Shown: one piece after another, positions 47,646 through 55,805 of the stretch
Layout: the number at the start of each line of letters is the position of its first letter
Numbering within the stretch: the first letter of the stretch is position 1
Source: Variovorax paradoxus
GTDB taxonomy: Bacteria; Pseudomonadota; Gammaproteobacteria; Burkholderiales; Burkholderiaceae_C
Assembly (NCBI GenBank): GCA_016806145.1
Contig: CP063166.1
Coordinates: 5,952,001-6,016,000, forward strand
Reading direction: 5' to 3'
DNA length: 64,000 nucleotides
Notes under the pieces: generated by a model
Told to the model about the DNA's origin: nothing
What the model saw: only the letters and a program-made list of their open reading frames with translations
Database searches by the model: none
Translations under genes and position numbers: made by a program

Positions 47646-48767
47646 ATGAAGAAGAAGAAAAGCATCCCGCGCCTGCGCGCCGCTGCGTTGCTGATCGCGC
47701 TCGCGGCGACCGGCGCCTCGGCCCAGATCGTGATCGGCCAGTCGGCCGACCTGTCGGGACCGGTGGCGGCCAGCGTGAAGGAAACGATCATGGGCTCGCA
47801 GCTGGTCATCGACCAGGTCAATGCCCAGGGCGGCATCAACGGCGAGCAGATCGAGGTCATCCGCATGGACGACGGCCTCGATGCCAAGCGCTCGCTCGAG
47901 AACTCGCGCATCCTGATCGAGGACAAGAAGGTGGTCGCGCTGCTGCTCAACCGCGGCACGCCCAACACGCTCGCGGTGATCCCGCTGCTCGACAAGCATG
48001 GCGTGCCGCTGGTCGGCCCCTCGACCGGCGCGATGGCGCTGCACAAGCCGGTGCAGAAGAACATCTTCAACGTGCGTTCCACCTACCAGCGCGAGGCCGA
48101 GAAGGCGGTGGTGCACCTGCAGACCACGGGCATCCAGCGCATCGCGGTGGTGCAGGCCGACGACTCCTTCGGCAAGGACGGGCTCGAGGGCGCGAACCGC
48201 GGCTTCGAGAAGGCCAACCTCAAGCCGGTGGTGATCGCGCTGGCCGACCGCAACAAGCCCGACTTCGCGGCCATCGTGCCGAAGCTCGTCGAGGCCAATG
48301 CGCAGGCCGTGCTGTGGATCGGCTCGGGCACCTCGGTGTCCGACGGCGTGAAGGCGCTGCGCGCCGCGGGCTCGGCCGCGCAGGTGGTCACGCTGTCGAA
48401 CAACGCGGCCTCGGGCTTCATCAAGGACCTCGGCAGCGCGAGCCGCGGCGTGATCGTCACGCAGGTGTTCCCCTACGAGCGCTCGTTCGGCAATCCGCTG
48501 ATCAAGGAGGCCCTGGCGCTCGCCAAGGCCAAGGGGCAGGAGGAGCTGTCGCCCGCGCTGCTCGAAGGCTTCGTGGCGACCAAGGTGCTGGTGGAGGCGC
48601 TGCGCCGCACCGGGCCGAAGCCCACGCGCGCGCGGCTGCTGGCCACGCTCAATGCCTTCCAGTACGACCCGGGTGGCGGGCTCGACATCTCGTTCTCGCC
48701 GACCGATCACACGGGCATCGAATACGTCGACCTCTCCATAGTGAGCGACGGCCGCTTCAAGCGATGA
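47646..48767 (+). CDS. ABC transporter periplasmic receptor, Leu/Ile/Val type (copy 2)
   Basis: A 373-residue paralogue of the preceding receptor, alike along its whole length (both end with ...DLSI-S-GRFKR and share AVLWIGSG, AAQVVTLSNNA and KPTRAR). The signal is SIPRLRAAALLIALAATGASAQ. ATG 47646 follows GGAAAGG (47631-47637) by eight bases. It has its own 164-base upstream region with several GTTTGCA/TTTGCAAA-like words (about 47535-47570), possibly a binding site. Different ligand preference from copy 1 is likely, since pocket-lining stretches such as MSRGTPHSQ versus LNRGTPNTL differ. Confidence 0.9.
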   Translation: MKKKKSIPRLRAAALLIALAATGASAQIVIGQSADLSGPVAASVKETIMGSQLVIDQVNAQGGINGEQIEVIRMDDGLDAKRSLENSRILIEDKKVVALLLNRGTPNTLAVIPLLDKHGVPLVGPSTGAMALHKPVQKNIFNVRSTYQREAEKAVVHLQTTGIQRIAVVQADDSFGKDGLEGANRGFEKANLKPVVIALADRNKPDFAAIVPKLVEANAQAVLWIGSGTSVSDGVKALRAAGSAAQVVTLSNNAASGFIKDLGSASRGVIVTQVFPYERSFGNPLIKEALALAKAKGQEELSPALLEGFVATKVLVEALRRTGPKPTRARLLATLNAFQYDPGGGLDISFSPTDHTGIEYVDLSIVSDGRFKR

Positions 48768-48783
48768 GAGCCCCCCGGCTTTT

Positions 48784-48846
48784 CACGCCGCTGCGCGGCG
48801 TGTAACTCCACCCCCCGAGGGGGAGGCGCGGCCGCCTTGGGGCGGC
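48784..48846. repeat. Stack of GC-rich palindromes after receptor copy 2
   Basis: Three hairpins in a row: CACGCCGC-TGC-GCGGCGTG (48784-48802), a C-run/G-run palindrome CCCCCGAGGGGG (48812-48823) and GCCGCC-TTGG-GGCGGC (48831-48846). It lies between convergent stops and could terminate both transcripts. It resembles dispersed Comamonadaceae intergenic repeats. Confidence 0.65.
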
Positions 48847-48873
48847 CCGGCGGCGGCCGCAGGGCATCGCGGC

Positions 48874-49035
48874 TTACTTCGGCGCGCTCGCGGCCGCGGC
48901 CGGTGCGGCAGGCGCCGGCTCGTGCACTTCCACGCCGTGCTTCTCGCCCGACATGTCGACCTTGTCGCCGGCCTTCGAGATCACGTACAGCGCGATGGCC
49001 GCGAAGATGGCGAAGCCGACTGCGATTTTCCACAT
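48874..49035 (-). CDS. Small membrane protein, 53 residues
   Basis: A 53-residue reading frame, MWKIAVGFAIFAAIALYVISK followed by a charged stretch (GDKVDMSGEKHGVEVHEP) and an Ala/Pro tail. It has one transmembrane helix at the N-terminus (about residues 3-20) and would expose about 33 residues on the far side. AGGAG (49046-49050) lies 10 bases before ATG 49035. It is downstream of the MHS symporter on the same strand, behind a terminator, so it is made by read-through or its own promoter. Function is unknown; it may be a transporter-associated peptide. Confidence 0.7.
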   Translation of the reverse strand: MWKIAVGFAIFAAIALYVISKAGDKVDMSGEKHGVEVHEPAPAAPAAAASAPK

Positions 49036-49073
49036 GGGTTCTGTCTCCTGAGAGGGGTAGTGCTGGGTTCAAG

Positions 49074-49108
49074 AAAAAGGCCTCATGCCGAGGGTCGGCA
49101 TGAAGCCT
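49074..49108 (-). terminator. Intrinsic terminator after the MHS symporter
   Basis: On the minus strand a 14-base stem (49078-49091 with 49095-49108, one mismatch, GGG/CCC loop) is followed by a T-run. Confidence 0.85.
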
Positions 49109-49160
49109 CTTTGTTGAACGGAGGGCGCGCGGCGCCCTCCTCTCATCGGCGCCGTGGCGC

Positions 49161-50855
49161 TCAGTCGTGGGCGTAGATGTCCACGTCCTTCGTTTCGCGG
49201 ATGAACAGCGTGCCGATCACCAGCGTGATGCCCGCGATGATGATCGGGTACCAGAGGCCGTTGTACATGTTGCCGGTGGAGGCCACGATGGCGAAGGCGG
49301 TGGTCGGCAGCAGGCCGCCGAACCAGCCGTTGCCGATGTGGTACGGCAGGCTCATCGAGGTGTAGCGGATGCGCGTGGGGAACAGCTCGACCAGCATCGC
49401 GGCGATGGGCCCGTAGACCATGGTCACCAGCAGCACCAGCCAGAACAGCAGCAGCACCGTCAGCAGCTTGTTCATCTTCGCGGGGTCGGCCTTGGCCGGG
49501 TAGCCAGCGATCTTCAGGTCCTCGGCCACGCCCTTCTTGAAGGCGGCGATCTCCTTGGCGGAGGTCTCGTCGAACTTGAGGTTCACGACGTTGCCGATCG
49601 GTGCTTCCACCGTCTTGTCGCCGATCTTCACGATGGCCTTCGAACCCGGCGCACCGGCCACGTTCTCATAGCTCACCGAGTTCTGCACCAGGTAGCGCTT
49701 GGCGATGTCGCAGGAGCTGCGGAAGTCGATCTCGCGTGCCACGGGGTTGCCCTGGAACGAGCAGGTCGCGGGGTCGGCGGTCACGGTCACGCCGGCCGTG
49801 GCCTGGGCGCGGGCGAGGTCGGGGTTGGCGGCCTCGGTCAGCATCTTGAAGACCGGGAAGTAGGTCACCACGGCCAGCAGGCAGCCGGCCATGATGATCG
49901 GCTTGCGGCCGATCTTGTCCGACAGCGTGCCGAAGACCACGAAGAACGGGGTGCCGAGCAGCAGCGCGGCGGCGATCATCAGGTTGGCGGTGGTCGCATC
50001 GACCTTGAGCTGCGCGGTCAGGAAGAAGAGCGCGTAGAACTGGCCCGAGTACCAGACCACGGCCTGGCCGGCGGTCAGGCCCACGAGCGCCAGGATCACG
50101 ATCTTCAGGTTCTTCCACTCGCCGAAGGATTCGGCCAGCGGCGCCTTCGAGGTCTTGCCCTCGGCCTTCATGCGCTGGAACGCGGGCGATTCCGACAGCG
50201 ACAGGCGGATCCACACCGAGATGCCCAGCAGCAGGATCGAGACCAGGAACGGAATGCGCCAGCCCCAGTCGTTGAACACCGCTTCGCCCAGGCCTTCGCG
50301 CACGCCCAGGATCACGATCAGGCTCAGGAACAGGCCGAGCGTGGCCGTGGTCTGGATCCACGAGGTGTAGGCACCGCGCTTGCCGTGCGGCGCGTGCTCG
50401 GCCACGTAGGTGGCGGCACCGCCGTACTCGCCGCCGAGCGCCAGGCCCTGCAGCATGCGCAGCGCGATCAGGATCACCGGCGCCGCGACGCCGATGGTCG
50501 CGTAGCTGGGCAGCAGGCCGACGATGAAGGTCGACAGGCCCATGATCAGGATCGTGACCAGGAAGGTGTACTTGCGCCCGATCATGTCGCCGAGCCGGCC
50601 GAACACGATGGCGCCGAACGGACGCACCAGGAAGCCGGCCGCGAAGGCCAGCAGCGCGAAGATGAAGGCCGCGCCCGCATCGAGGCCGCTGAAGAACTGC
50701 TTCGCGATGATCGCCGCGAGCGAACCGTAGAGGTAGAAGTCGTACCACTCGAACACGGTTCCCAGCGAAGAAGCGAAGATGACCTTCTTCTCCTCCGCCG
50801 ACATGGGCCGGGGGGCCGGATGCGGCACTCCCCGTGAATCTAGTGTGGCTGCCAT
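49161..50855 (-). CDS. MHS-family (ProP/ShiA-like) proton symporter with large insert
   Basis: A 564-residue major facilitator, over 100 residues longer than most metabolite:H+ symporters. Family motifs: SSLGTVFEWYDFYLYG (29-44), FGRLGDMIGRKYTFLV (85-100), LQGLALGGEYGGAATYVAEHAP and WGWRIPFLVSILLL. Residues about 341-462 form a hydrophilic insert between membrane segments, with a Cys pair (C365, C382) that could form a periplasmic disulfide. MHS members carry organic acids or betaines; the cargo here is unknown. ATG 50855 has AGGAG (50863-50867) seven bases upstream. Confidence 0.9.
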   Translation of the reverse strand: MAATLDSRGVPHPAPRPMSAEEKKVIFASSLGTVFEWYDFYLYGSLAAIIAKQFFSGLDAGAAFIFALLAFAAGFLVRPFGAIVFGRLGDMIGRKYTFLVTILIMGLSTFIVGLLPSYATIGVAAPVILIALRMLQGLALGGEYGGAATYVAEHAPHGKRGAYTSWIQTTATLGLFLSLIVILGVREGLGEAVFNDWGWRIPFLVSILLLGISVWIRLSLSESPAFQRMKAEGKTSKAPLAESFGEWKNLKIVILALVGLTAGQAVVWYSGQFYALFFLTAQLKVDATTANLMIAAALLLGTPFFVVFGTLSDKIGRKPIIMAGCLLAVVTYFPVFKMLTEAANPDLARAQATAGVTVTADPATCSFQGNPVAREIDFRSSCDIAKRYLVQNSVSYENVAGAPGSKAIVKIGDKTVEAPIGNVVNLKFDETSAKEIAAFKKGVAEDLKIAGYPAKADPAKMNKLLTVLLLFWLVLLVTMVYGPIAAMLVELFPTRIRYTSMSLPYHIGNGWFGGLLPTTAFAIVASTGNMYNGLWYPIIIAGITLVIGTLFIRETKDVDIYAHD

Positions 50856-51030
50856 TGATCGTCTCCTGTGTATGCGTTCATGCGGCGCCCGAATTCGGGA
50901 CCGTGGGGCATTCTTGGAGGCGCGACTGACCCGAGCCTTTCGCGAAACTGAACGGGCGCTTACGGATTAAGGTGAAACCCTCGACGCACGTTTCAGCCTG
51001 TAAGAAATGCAGCCTGGCGGCCGACGACGC

Positions 51031-51675
51031 TCAGTTTTTGCTGCTGCGCAGCAGGGCCGGACGCTGGTCTGTATCGGCCCATTGCGGGCCGTCGAACCAG
51101 GCATCGCCCGCGAGGTAGGCGCGCAGCATCGCGAGGCCGTCGAAGCCCCAGAACAGCCGGCCGTCGACCGCATAGGCCGGCGTGCCGAACACGCCGAGCG
51201 CGATCGCGTCCGCGGTGTTGCGCTGGAGCAGGGCCTTGCTCTCGTCGCTGCCGGCATCGCGACGCGGTTGCAGTTGCGCGGTGAGCGCGGCCAGCCGCGC
51301 GGGATCGGCCGCCTCGAGGCCGCCGCGCCAGACGTGGCGAAAGACGGTCTCGGCCACCAGCCGGCTCACGCGGCCGTCGTCGCAGGTGGAGAGCGCGAGC
51401 CGCAGGTGCGCGAGCGGGTTGTAGGGGTGCGAGGCCGGCATCGCGATCTCGATGCCGTGCTGGTGGCCCAGCCACAGCACGTGGCGGTAGGTCCAGCCGC
51501 GCTTGGCGGGAATCTCGGCCGGCCCGAGCTGGCCGTGCGCCTTGAGCACCGCGCCCAGCAGCACCGGCCGGTAGTCCACGCTGTAGCTCAGGCCCTCGAG
51601 CGCCTGCGGCAGCTGCTCGAACGCGAGGTAGGCATAGGGCGAGATGAAGTCCAGGTAGAAGTCGATGTGCTTCAT
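51031..51675 (-). CDS. 2-hydroxychromene-2-carboxylate isomerase family (DsbA-like)
   Basis: A 214-residue thioredoxin-fold protein related to NahD and to kappa-class glutathione transferases. Typical parts are IDFYLDFISPYAYLAFEQLP (with the conserved Ser of the GSH site), RPVLLGAVLK, PANPYN-like SHPYNPLAHLRLAL, GVFGTPAYAVDGRLFWGFD. It may use glutathione to isomerise an aromatic-degradation intermediate, though no naphthalene pathway genes are nearby. It overlaps the upstream DUF1289 gene (ATGA, 51672-51675). Confidence 0.88.
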   Translation of the reverse strand: MKHIDFYLDFISPYAYLAFEQLPQALEGLSYSVDYRPVLLGAVLKAHGQLGPAEIPAKRGWTYRHVLWLGHQHGIEIAMPASHPYNPLAHLRLALSTCDDGRVSRLVAETVFRHVWRGGLEAADPARLAALTAQLQPRRDAGSDESKALLQRNTADAIALGVFGTPAYAVDGRLFWGFDGLAMLRAYLAGDAWFDGPQWADTDQRPALLRSSKN

Positions 51676-51935
51676 GCGTCGATGTCTCCGATGGCCGGCG
51701 CCCGCCAGATGCCGGCCCGGGCCCGCCACTCTATCGCGCGCCAGACCTGCCGCCGCTCCTCGTCCTCCATGCGGCTCCAGCCCGCGATCTCGGGGATGGT
51801 GCGCAGGCAGCCCTCGCAGAAGCCGCTGAGCCGGTCCATGCGGCACACCGAGCTGCAGGGCGAGGGCACCGGCTCGGCCCGCTCGCGCAAGTCGGCGGCG
51901 CGATCGGCCAGGGCCTGCGCTTCGGCGACGTTCAC
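51672..51935 (-). CDS. DUF1289 family Cys-rich small protein
   Basis: An 87-residue protein. The DUF1289 pattern is evident: PCSSVCRMDRLSGFCEGCLRTIPEIAGW, with four cysteines that could hold a metal or Fe-S site, then RMEDEERRQVWRAIEWRAR. GTG 51935 overlaps the stop of the ybaK-like gene (GTGA) and its own stop overlaps the isomerase start, so all three are translated in a chain. Function of the family is unknown. Confidence 0.85.
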   Translation of the reverse strand: MNVAEAQALADRAADLRERAEPVPSPCSSVCRMDRLSGFCEGCLRTIPEIAGWSRMEDEERRQVWRAIEWRARAGIWRAPAIGDIDA

Positions 51936-52432
51936 GCCGCGGCCACCACCACGTCGGCCACCGGCGCGCCCGTGAGCGTCTCGAGGTCGTGCGGGCGCAG
52001 CTGGAACACCGCATGCGGATGGCCCGCGGCGGCCCAGATCTCCTCGAAGCGGAACAGCTCGCGGTCGATCAGCACCACGGGCTTCGTGACATGGCCCACG
52101 GGCGATACGCCGCCGATGGTGAAGCCGGTGCGCGCCTTCACGAAGTCGGCGTCGGCGCGGCCGGTCTTGCCGACGATCGCGTCGACCTTCTTCTCGTCGA
52201 CGCGCTTGTCGCCCGAGGTGATGACCAGCACCGCGACCTCGTCGCTCTTGCGCCGGAAGATGATGCTCTTGGCGATCTGGCCGACCGCGATGCCGAGCGC
52301 GTCGGCCGCCTGCTGCGCGGTGCGGCAGGCGTCGTCGAGCATGCGCGGCGCATGCGGATGGCCGGCGTCCTGGAGCACGCGCGCGACGCGCTGGACACCG
52401 TCGGGAAGGGAATGGAGTTCGGAGCCGCACAT
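51932..52432 (-). CDS. YbaK/EbsC-type aminoacyl-tRNA deacylase
   Basis: A 166-residue protein of the YbaK/ProX editing family. Typical parts are IAKSIIFRRKSDEVAVLVITSGDKRVDEKKV, with the conserved catalytic-site Lys, and FTIGGVSPVGH, the conserved G-x-x-P loop. Family members strip wrongly attached amino acids (Cys, Ala) from tRNA-Pro. The start is ATG 52432. First gene of the three-gene overlapping unit with DUF1289 and the isomerase; divergent from nirB. Confidence 0.9.
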   Translation of the reverse strand: MCGSELHSLPDGVQRVARVLQDAGHPHAPRMLDDACRTAQQAADALGIAVGQIAKSIIFRRKSDEVAVLVITSGDKRVDEKKVDAIVGKTGRADADFVKARTGFTIGGVSPVGHVTKPVVLIDRELFRFEEIWAAAGHPHAVFQLRPHDLETLTGAPVADVVVAAA

Positions 52433-52860
52433 GGCTTGGGTCTTCGGAGGTTCGTGGGGGCGTGCGCCCCGCGTTGCAGGCTCCCGAGCATACGAAAAAG
52501 CCTCGGGCCCGGCGCCACGGCCGCGCGGCCACCCTTTCTGGCACCGCACCAATGCGGACAGCGCCGCACCGCCGCCGCGCCGCTTTCGGTGCGATTGCGG
52601 TGCGCGCACGGGCCCCGACCGGTCTTTTTCGGCGGCATGGATATTGCTCGACCCCAACGCGGACCTCCCGGCCTGGGTGGGTCCGCAGTGCCTCCGCTAA
52701 CGACGGCGGGGTTCGAGCGAGCCGATGGCGATGAGCCGCCGGATTCGTTTGTCCATCCGATTATTCGCATCCGTTCCGTCGCGGAGGCCTCCTGCCGCTG
52801 TCCCTCCGACAGCCCTGGTGGCCTGCCTCCGAGGACCGGCTGCCCCCGCAGGACCTCACC
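52433..52860. other. 428-base divergent control region before nirB
   Basis: This gap holds no gene. On the nirB side it has GCACC half sites at 52541, 52546 and 52566, GGTGC at 52588 and 52599, a sigma-54 promoter match (52633-52648) and a structured leader of about 200 bases. Leader helices: GCGGACC/GGTCCGC (52659-52686), CGGAGGC/GCCTCCG (52782-52788 with 52825-52831) enclosing CTGTC/GACAG (52798-52812). None is followed by a T-run. On the ybaK side I see no clear promoter. Confidence 0.65.
52633..52648 (+). promoter_or_regulatory. Sigma-54 promoter for nirBD
   Basis: CGGCATG-GATA-TTGCT matches the sigma-54 consensus TGGCACG-N4-TTGCW at all but two positions, with the invariant GG and GC exactly 10 bases apart. 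The start would be near 52660. Upstream GCACC/GGTGC half sites resemble NtrC sites. Confidence 0.7.
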
Positions 52861-55389
52861 ATGAAAATCGCAGTCATCGGCCACGGCATGGTCGGCCACA
52901 AGTTCCTCGAGCAGCTCCACGCGCTCGGCATTCCCGGCGCGGAAGTCACCGTCCTGTGCGAGGAGCCCCGGCCGGCCTACGACCGGGTGCACCTGTCCGA
53001 ATTCTTCGCGGGCAAGACGGCCGACGACCTCTCGCTGGTCGAGCCCGGCTTCTTCGAGCGCAGCGGCTTCACGCTGCGCCTCGCGGCGCGCGCGGTGGCC
53101 GTCGAGCGGCGCAACAACACCGTCACCACGGCCGACGGCGAAGTCGTGGCCTACGACAAGCTCGTGCTGGCCACCGGCTCCTTCCCCTTCGTGCCCGCGG
53201 TGCCCGGACGCGACCGGCCCCACTGCTTCGTCTACCGCACCATCGAGGACCTCGAGGCGATGAAGGAATGCGGCGCGCGCTCGCGCAGCGGCGTGGTGGT
53301 GGGCGGCGGCCTGCTCGGCCTCGAATGCGCGAAGGCGCTGCGCGACATGGGCCTCGAGACCCACGTGGTGGAGTTCGCGCCGCGACTCATGGCGGTGCAG
53401 GTCGACGAGGGCGGCGGCCGCGCGCTGCGCGAGAGCATCGAGGCGCTGGGCCTGCACGTGCACACCGGCCGCAACACGGTGGAGATCGTCGACGGCGCCG
53501 CCGCGCGCCACCGCATGGTGTTCGCCGACGGCAGCTACCTCGAGACCGACATGATCGTGTTCTCGGCCGGCATCCGCCCGCGCGACGAGCTCGCGCGCCA
53601 GTGCCTGCTGGCCGTGGGCCCGCGCGGCGGCGTGGCGGTCGACGACCACTGCCGCACCAGCGACCGCGACGTCTACGCGATCGGCGAATGCGCCTCGTGG
53701 AACGAGCAGACCTTCGGCCTGGTCGCGCCCGGCTACGACATGGCGCGCGTGGCGGCGCGCCACATCGCGGGCGAGCAGGAAGCCGCCTTCACCGGCGCCG
53801 ACATGAGCACCAAGCTCAAGCTGATGGGCGTGGACGTGGCGAGCATCGGCGACGCGCACGGCAGGACGCCGAAGTCGCGCGCCTACCAGTTCATCGACGA
53901 GCGCAAGAAGGTCTACAAGAAGATCGTCGTCAGCGAGGACGGCAAGCTGCTGCTCGGCGCGGTGCTGGTGGGCGACGCCGCCGAATACGGCACCCTGCTG
54001 CAGATGGCGCTCAACGGCATCGCACTGCCCGAGGATCCCGAGTTCCTGATCCTGCCCTCGAGCGACGGCAAGGCGAAGCCGGGCCTGGGCGTCGAGGCCC
54101 TGCCCGACAGCGCGCAGATCTGCTCGTGCAACGACGTCAGCAAGGGCCAGATCTGCGAGGCCGTGGGCCAGGGCGCCTGCACCCCGGCCGCGATGAAGGC
54201 CTGCACCAAGGCCGGCGCCACCTGCGGCGGCTGCGTGCCGCTGGTCACGCAGGTCATGAAGATGGAGATGGCCAGGCGCGGCATGGCCGTCAACAACCAC
54301 CTCTGCGAGCACTTCCCCTATTCGCGCCAGGAGCTCTACCACCTGATCCGCGTGGGCGAGATCCGCAGCTTCGCCGACCTGCTCGCCAGGCACGGCAAGG
54401 GCCTGGGCTGCGACATCTGCAAGCCCGTGGCCGCGAGCATCTTCGCCTCGTGCTGGAACGAGTTCGTGCTCAAGAAGGACTTGGCCGCGCTGCAGGACAG
54501 CAACGACTACTTCCTCGGCAACATCCAGAAGGACGGCACCTATTCGGTGGTGCCGCGCATGCCGGGCGGCGAGGTCACGCCCGACGGGCTGATCGCGGTC
54601 GGCCAGGTGGCGAAGAAGTACGGCCTCTACACCAAGATCACCGGCGGCGCGCGCGTGGACATGTTCGGCGCGCGCGTCGAGCAGCTGCCCGCGATCTGGG
54701 AGGAACTGATCGCGGCCGGCTTCGAGTCGGGCCATGCCTACGGCAAGTCGCTGCGCACGGTGAAGAGCTGCGTCGGCTCGACCTGGTGCCGCTACGGCGT
54801 GGACGACAGCGTGGGCCTCGCGGTCGAGCTCGAGAACCGCTACAAGGGCCTGCGCGCGCCGCACAAGATCAAGTTCGGCGTCTCGGGCTGCACGCGCGAA
54901 TGCGCCGAGGCGCAGGGCAAGGACGTGGGCGTGATCGCCACCGACAAGGGCTGGAACCTCTACGTCTGCGGCAACGGCGGCATGAAGCCGCGCCATGCCG
55001 AGCTGCTCGCGAGCGACCTGTCGAAGGCCGAGCTGATCCGGCTGATCGACCGCTTCCTGATGTTCTACGTGCGCACCGCCGACCGGCTGCAGCGCACCAG
55101 CACCTGGCGCGAGAGTCTCGAGGGCGGCCTCGACTACCTCAAGGGCGTGCTGCTGCAGGACACGCTGGGCCTCAACGCCGAGCTCGAGACCCAGATGCAG
55201 GCCGTGGTCGACACCTACCAGTGCGAGTGGAAGACCGCCGTCAACGACCCGGCCACGCGCCAGCGCTTCCGCTCCTTCGTCAACAGCGACAAGCCCGACG
55301 AGCACATCGTGTTCGTGAGCGAGCGCGGCCAGAAGCGGCCCGCGCGCGCCGAGGAACGCAGCGAGGCCGCCGACGTCTCGATGGCCTGA
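52861..55389 (+). CDS. nirB: Assimilatory nitrite reductase, large subunit
   Basis: An 842-residue enzyme that reduces nitrite to ammonium with NAD(P)H. Order: FAD/NAD(P) pyridine-nucleotide reductase domain (about 1-400), BFD-like [2Fe-2S] domain with C421, C423, C455 and C458, then the nitrite/sulfite reductase ferredoxin-like and sirohaem/[4Fe-4S] domain with C637, C643, C677 and C681 (C-x5-C and C-x3-C). All ligands are intact. ATG 52861 follows AGGA in the leader. nirD starts 26 bases later, followed by a nitrite channel. The sigma-54 site suggests nitrogen-starvation control. Confidence 0.98.
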   Translation: MKIAVIGHGMVGHKFLEQLHALGIPGAEVTVLCEEPRPAYDRVHLSEFFAGKTADDLSLVEPGFFERSGFTLRLAARAVAVERRNNTVTTADGEVVAYDKLVLATGSFPFVPAVPGRDRPHCFVYRTIEDLEAMKECGARSRSGVVVGGGLLGLECAKALRDMGLETHVVEFAPRLMAVQVDEGGGRALRESIEALGLHVHTGRNTVEIVDGAAARHRMVFADGSYLETDMIVFSAGIRPRDELARQCLLAVGPRGGVAVDDHCRTSDRDVYAIGECASWNEQTFGLVAPGYDMARVAARHIAGEQEAAFTGADMSTKLKLMGVDVASIGDAHGRTPKSRAYQFIDERKKVYKKIVVSEDGKLLLGAVLVGDAAEYGTLLQMALNGIALPEDPEFLILPSSDGKAKPGLGVEALPDSAQICSCNDVSKGQICEAVGQGACTPAAMKACTKAGATCGGCVPLVTQVMKMEMARRGMAVNNHLCEHFPYSRQELYHLIRVGEIRSFADLLARHGKGLGCDICKPVAASIFASCWNEFVLKKDLAALQDSNDYFLGNIQKDGTYSVVPRMPGGEVTPDGLIAVGQVAKKYGLYTKITGGARVDMFGARVEQLPAIWEELIAAGFESGHAYGKSLRTVKSCVGSTWCRYGVDDSVGLAVELENRYKGLRAPHKIKFGVSGCTRECAEAQGKDVGVIATDKGWNLYVCGNGGMKPRHAELLASDLSKAELIRLIDRFLMFYVRTADRLQRTSTWRESLEGGLDYLKGVLLQDTLGLNAELETQMQAVVDTYQCEWKTAVNDPATRQRFRSFVNSDKPDEHIVFVSERGQKRPARAEERSEAADVSMA

Positions 55390-55415
55390 AGCACGACCAC
55401 CCAAGAGGAAGCCCC

Positions 55416-55757
55416 ATGACCCAGCAAGACCTGCACTGGACCGCCGTGTGCGCGGCCACCGACATCCTGCCCGACACCGGCGTGTGCGCGCTGGTCGAGG
55501 GCGTGCACGTGGCGATCTTCCGCGTCGGCCAGGAGGCCACGCTCTACGCCATCGACAACGTCGACCCGAAGGCCGGCGCCAGCGTGCTCTCGCGCGGGCT
55601 GGTCGGCAGCCTCGGCGACCGCATCGTGGTCGCCTCGCCGCTCTACAAGAACCACTTCGACCTGCGCAGCGGCGAATGCCTCGAGGCGCCCGAGCACTCG
55701 GTGCGCGCGCATGCGGTGCGCGAGCACGAGGGTCGCGTGCTCGTCGCGCTGGCCTGA
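55416..55757 (+). CDS. nirD: Nitrite reductase small subunit
   Basis: A 113-residue NirD with a Rieske-like fold lacking the Cys/His cluster ligands, as usual in this family (SPLYKNHFDLRSGECLEAPEHSV). It is the partner of NirB. Ribosome site AGAGGAA is at 55404-55410, ATG 55416. Cotranscribed with nirB and the downstream FNT channel. Confidence 0.95.
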   Translation: MTQQDLHWTAVCAATDILPDTGVCALVEGVHVAIFRVGQEATLYAIDNVDPKAGASVLSRGLVGSLGDRIVVASPLYKNHFDLRSGECLEAPEHSVRAHAVREHEGRVLVALA

Positions 55758-55805
55758 GCCGCGCTCCCCCCTTCCCCGGCATTCCATTTCTTCCCAAGGA
55801 TCCCC

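Noticed and set aside
52138..55797. A 1219-codon minus-strand frame opposite nirB and nirD
   Set aside because: No domain is recognisable, the composition is Arg/Ala/His-rich, and nirB/nirD on the other strand have all cofactor ligands.
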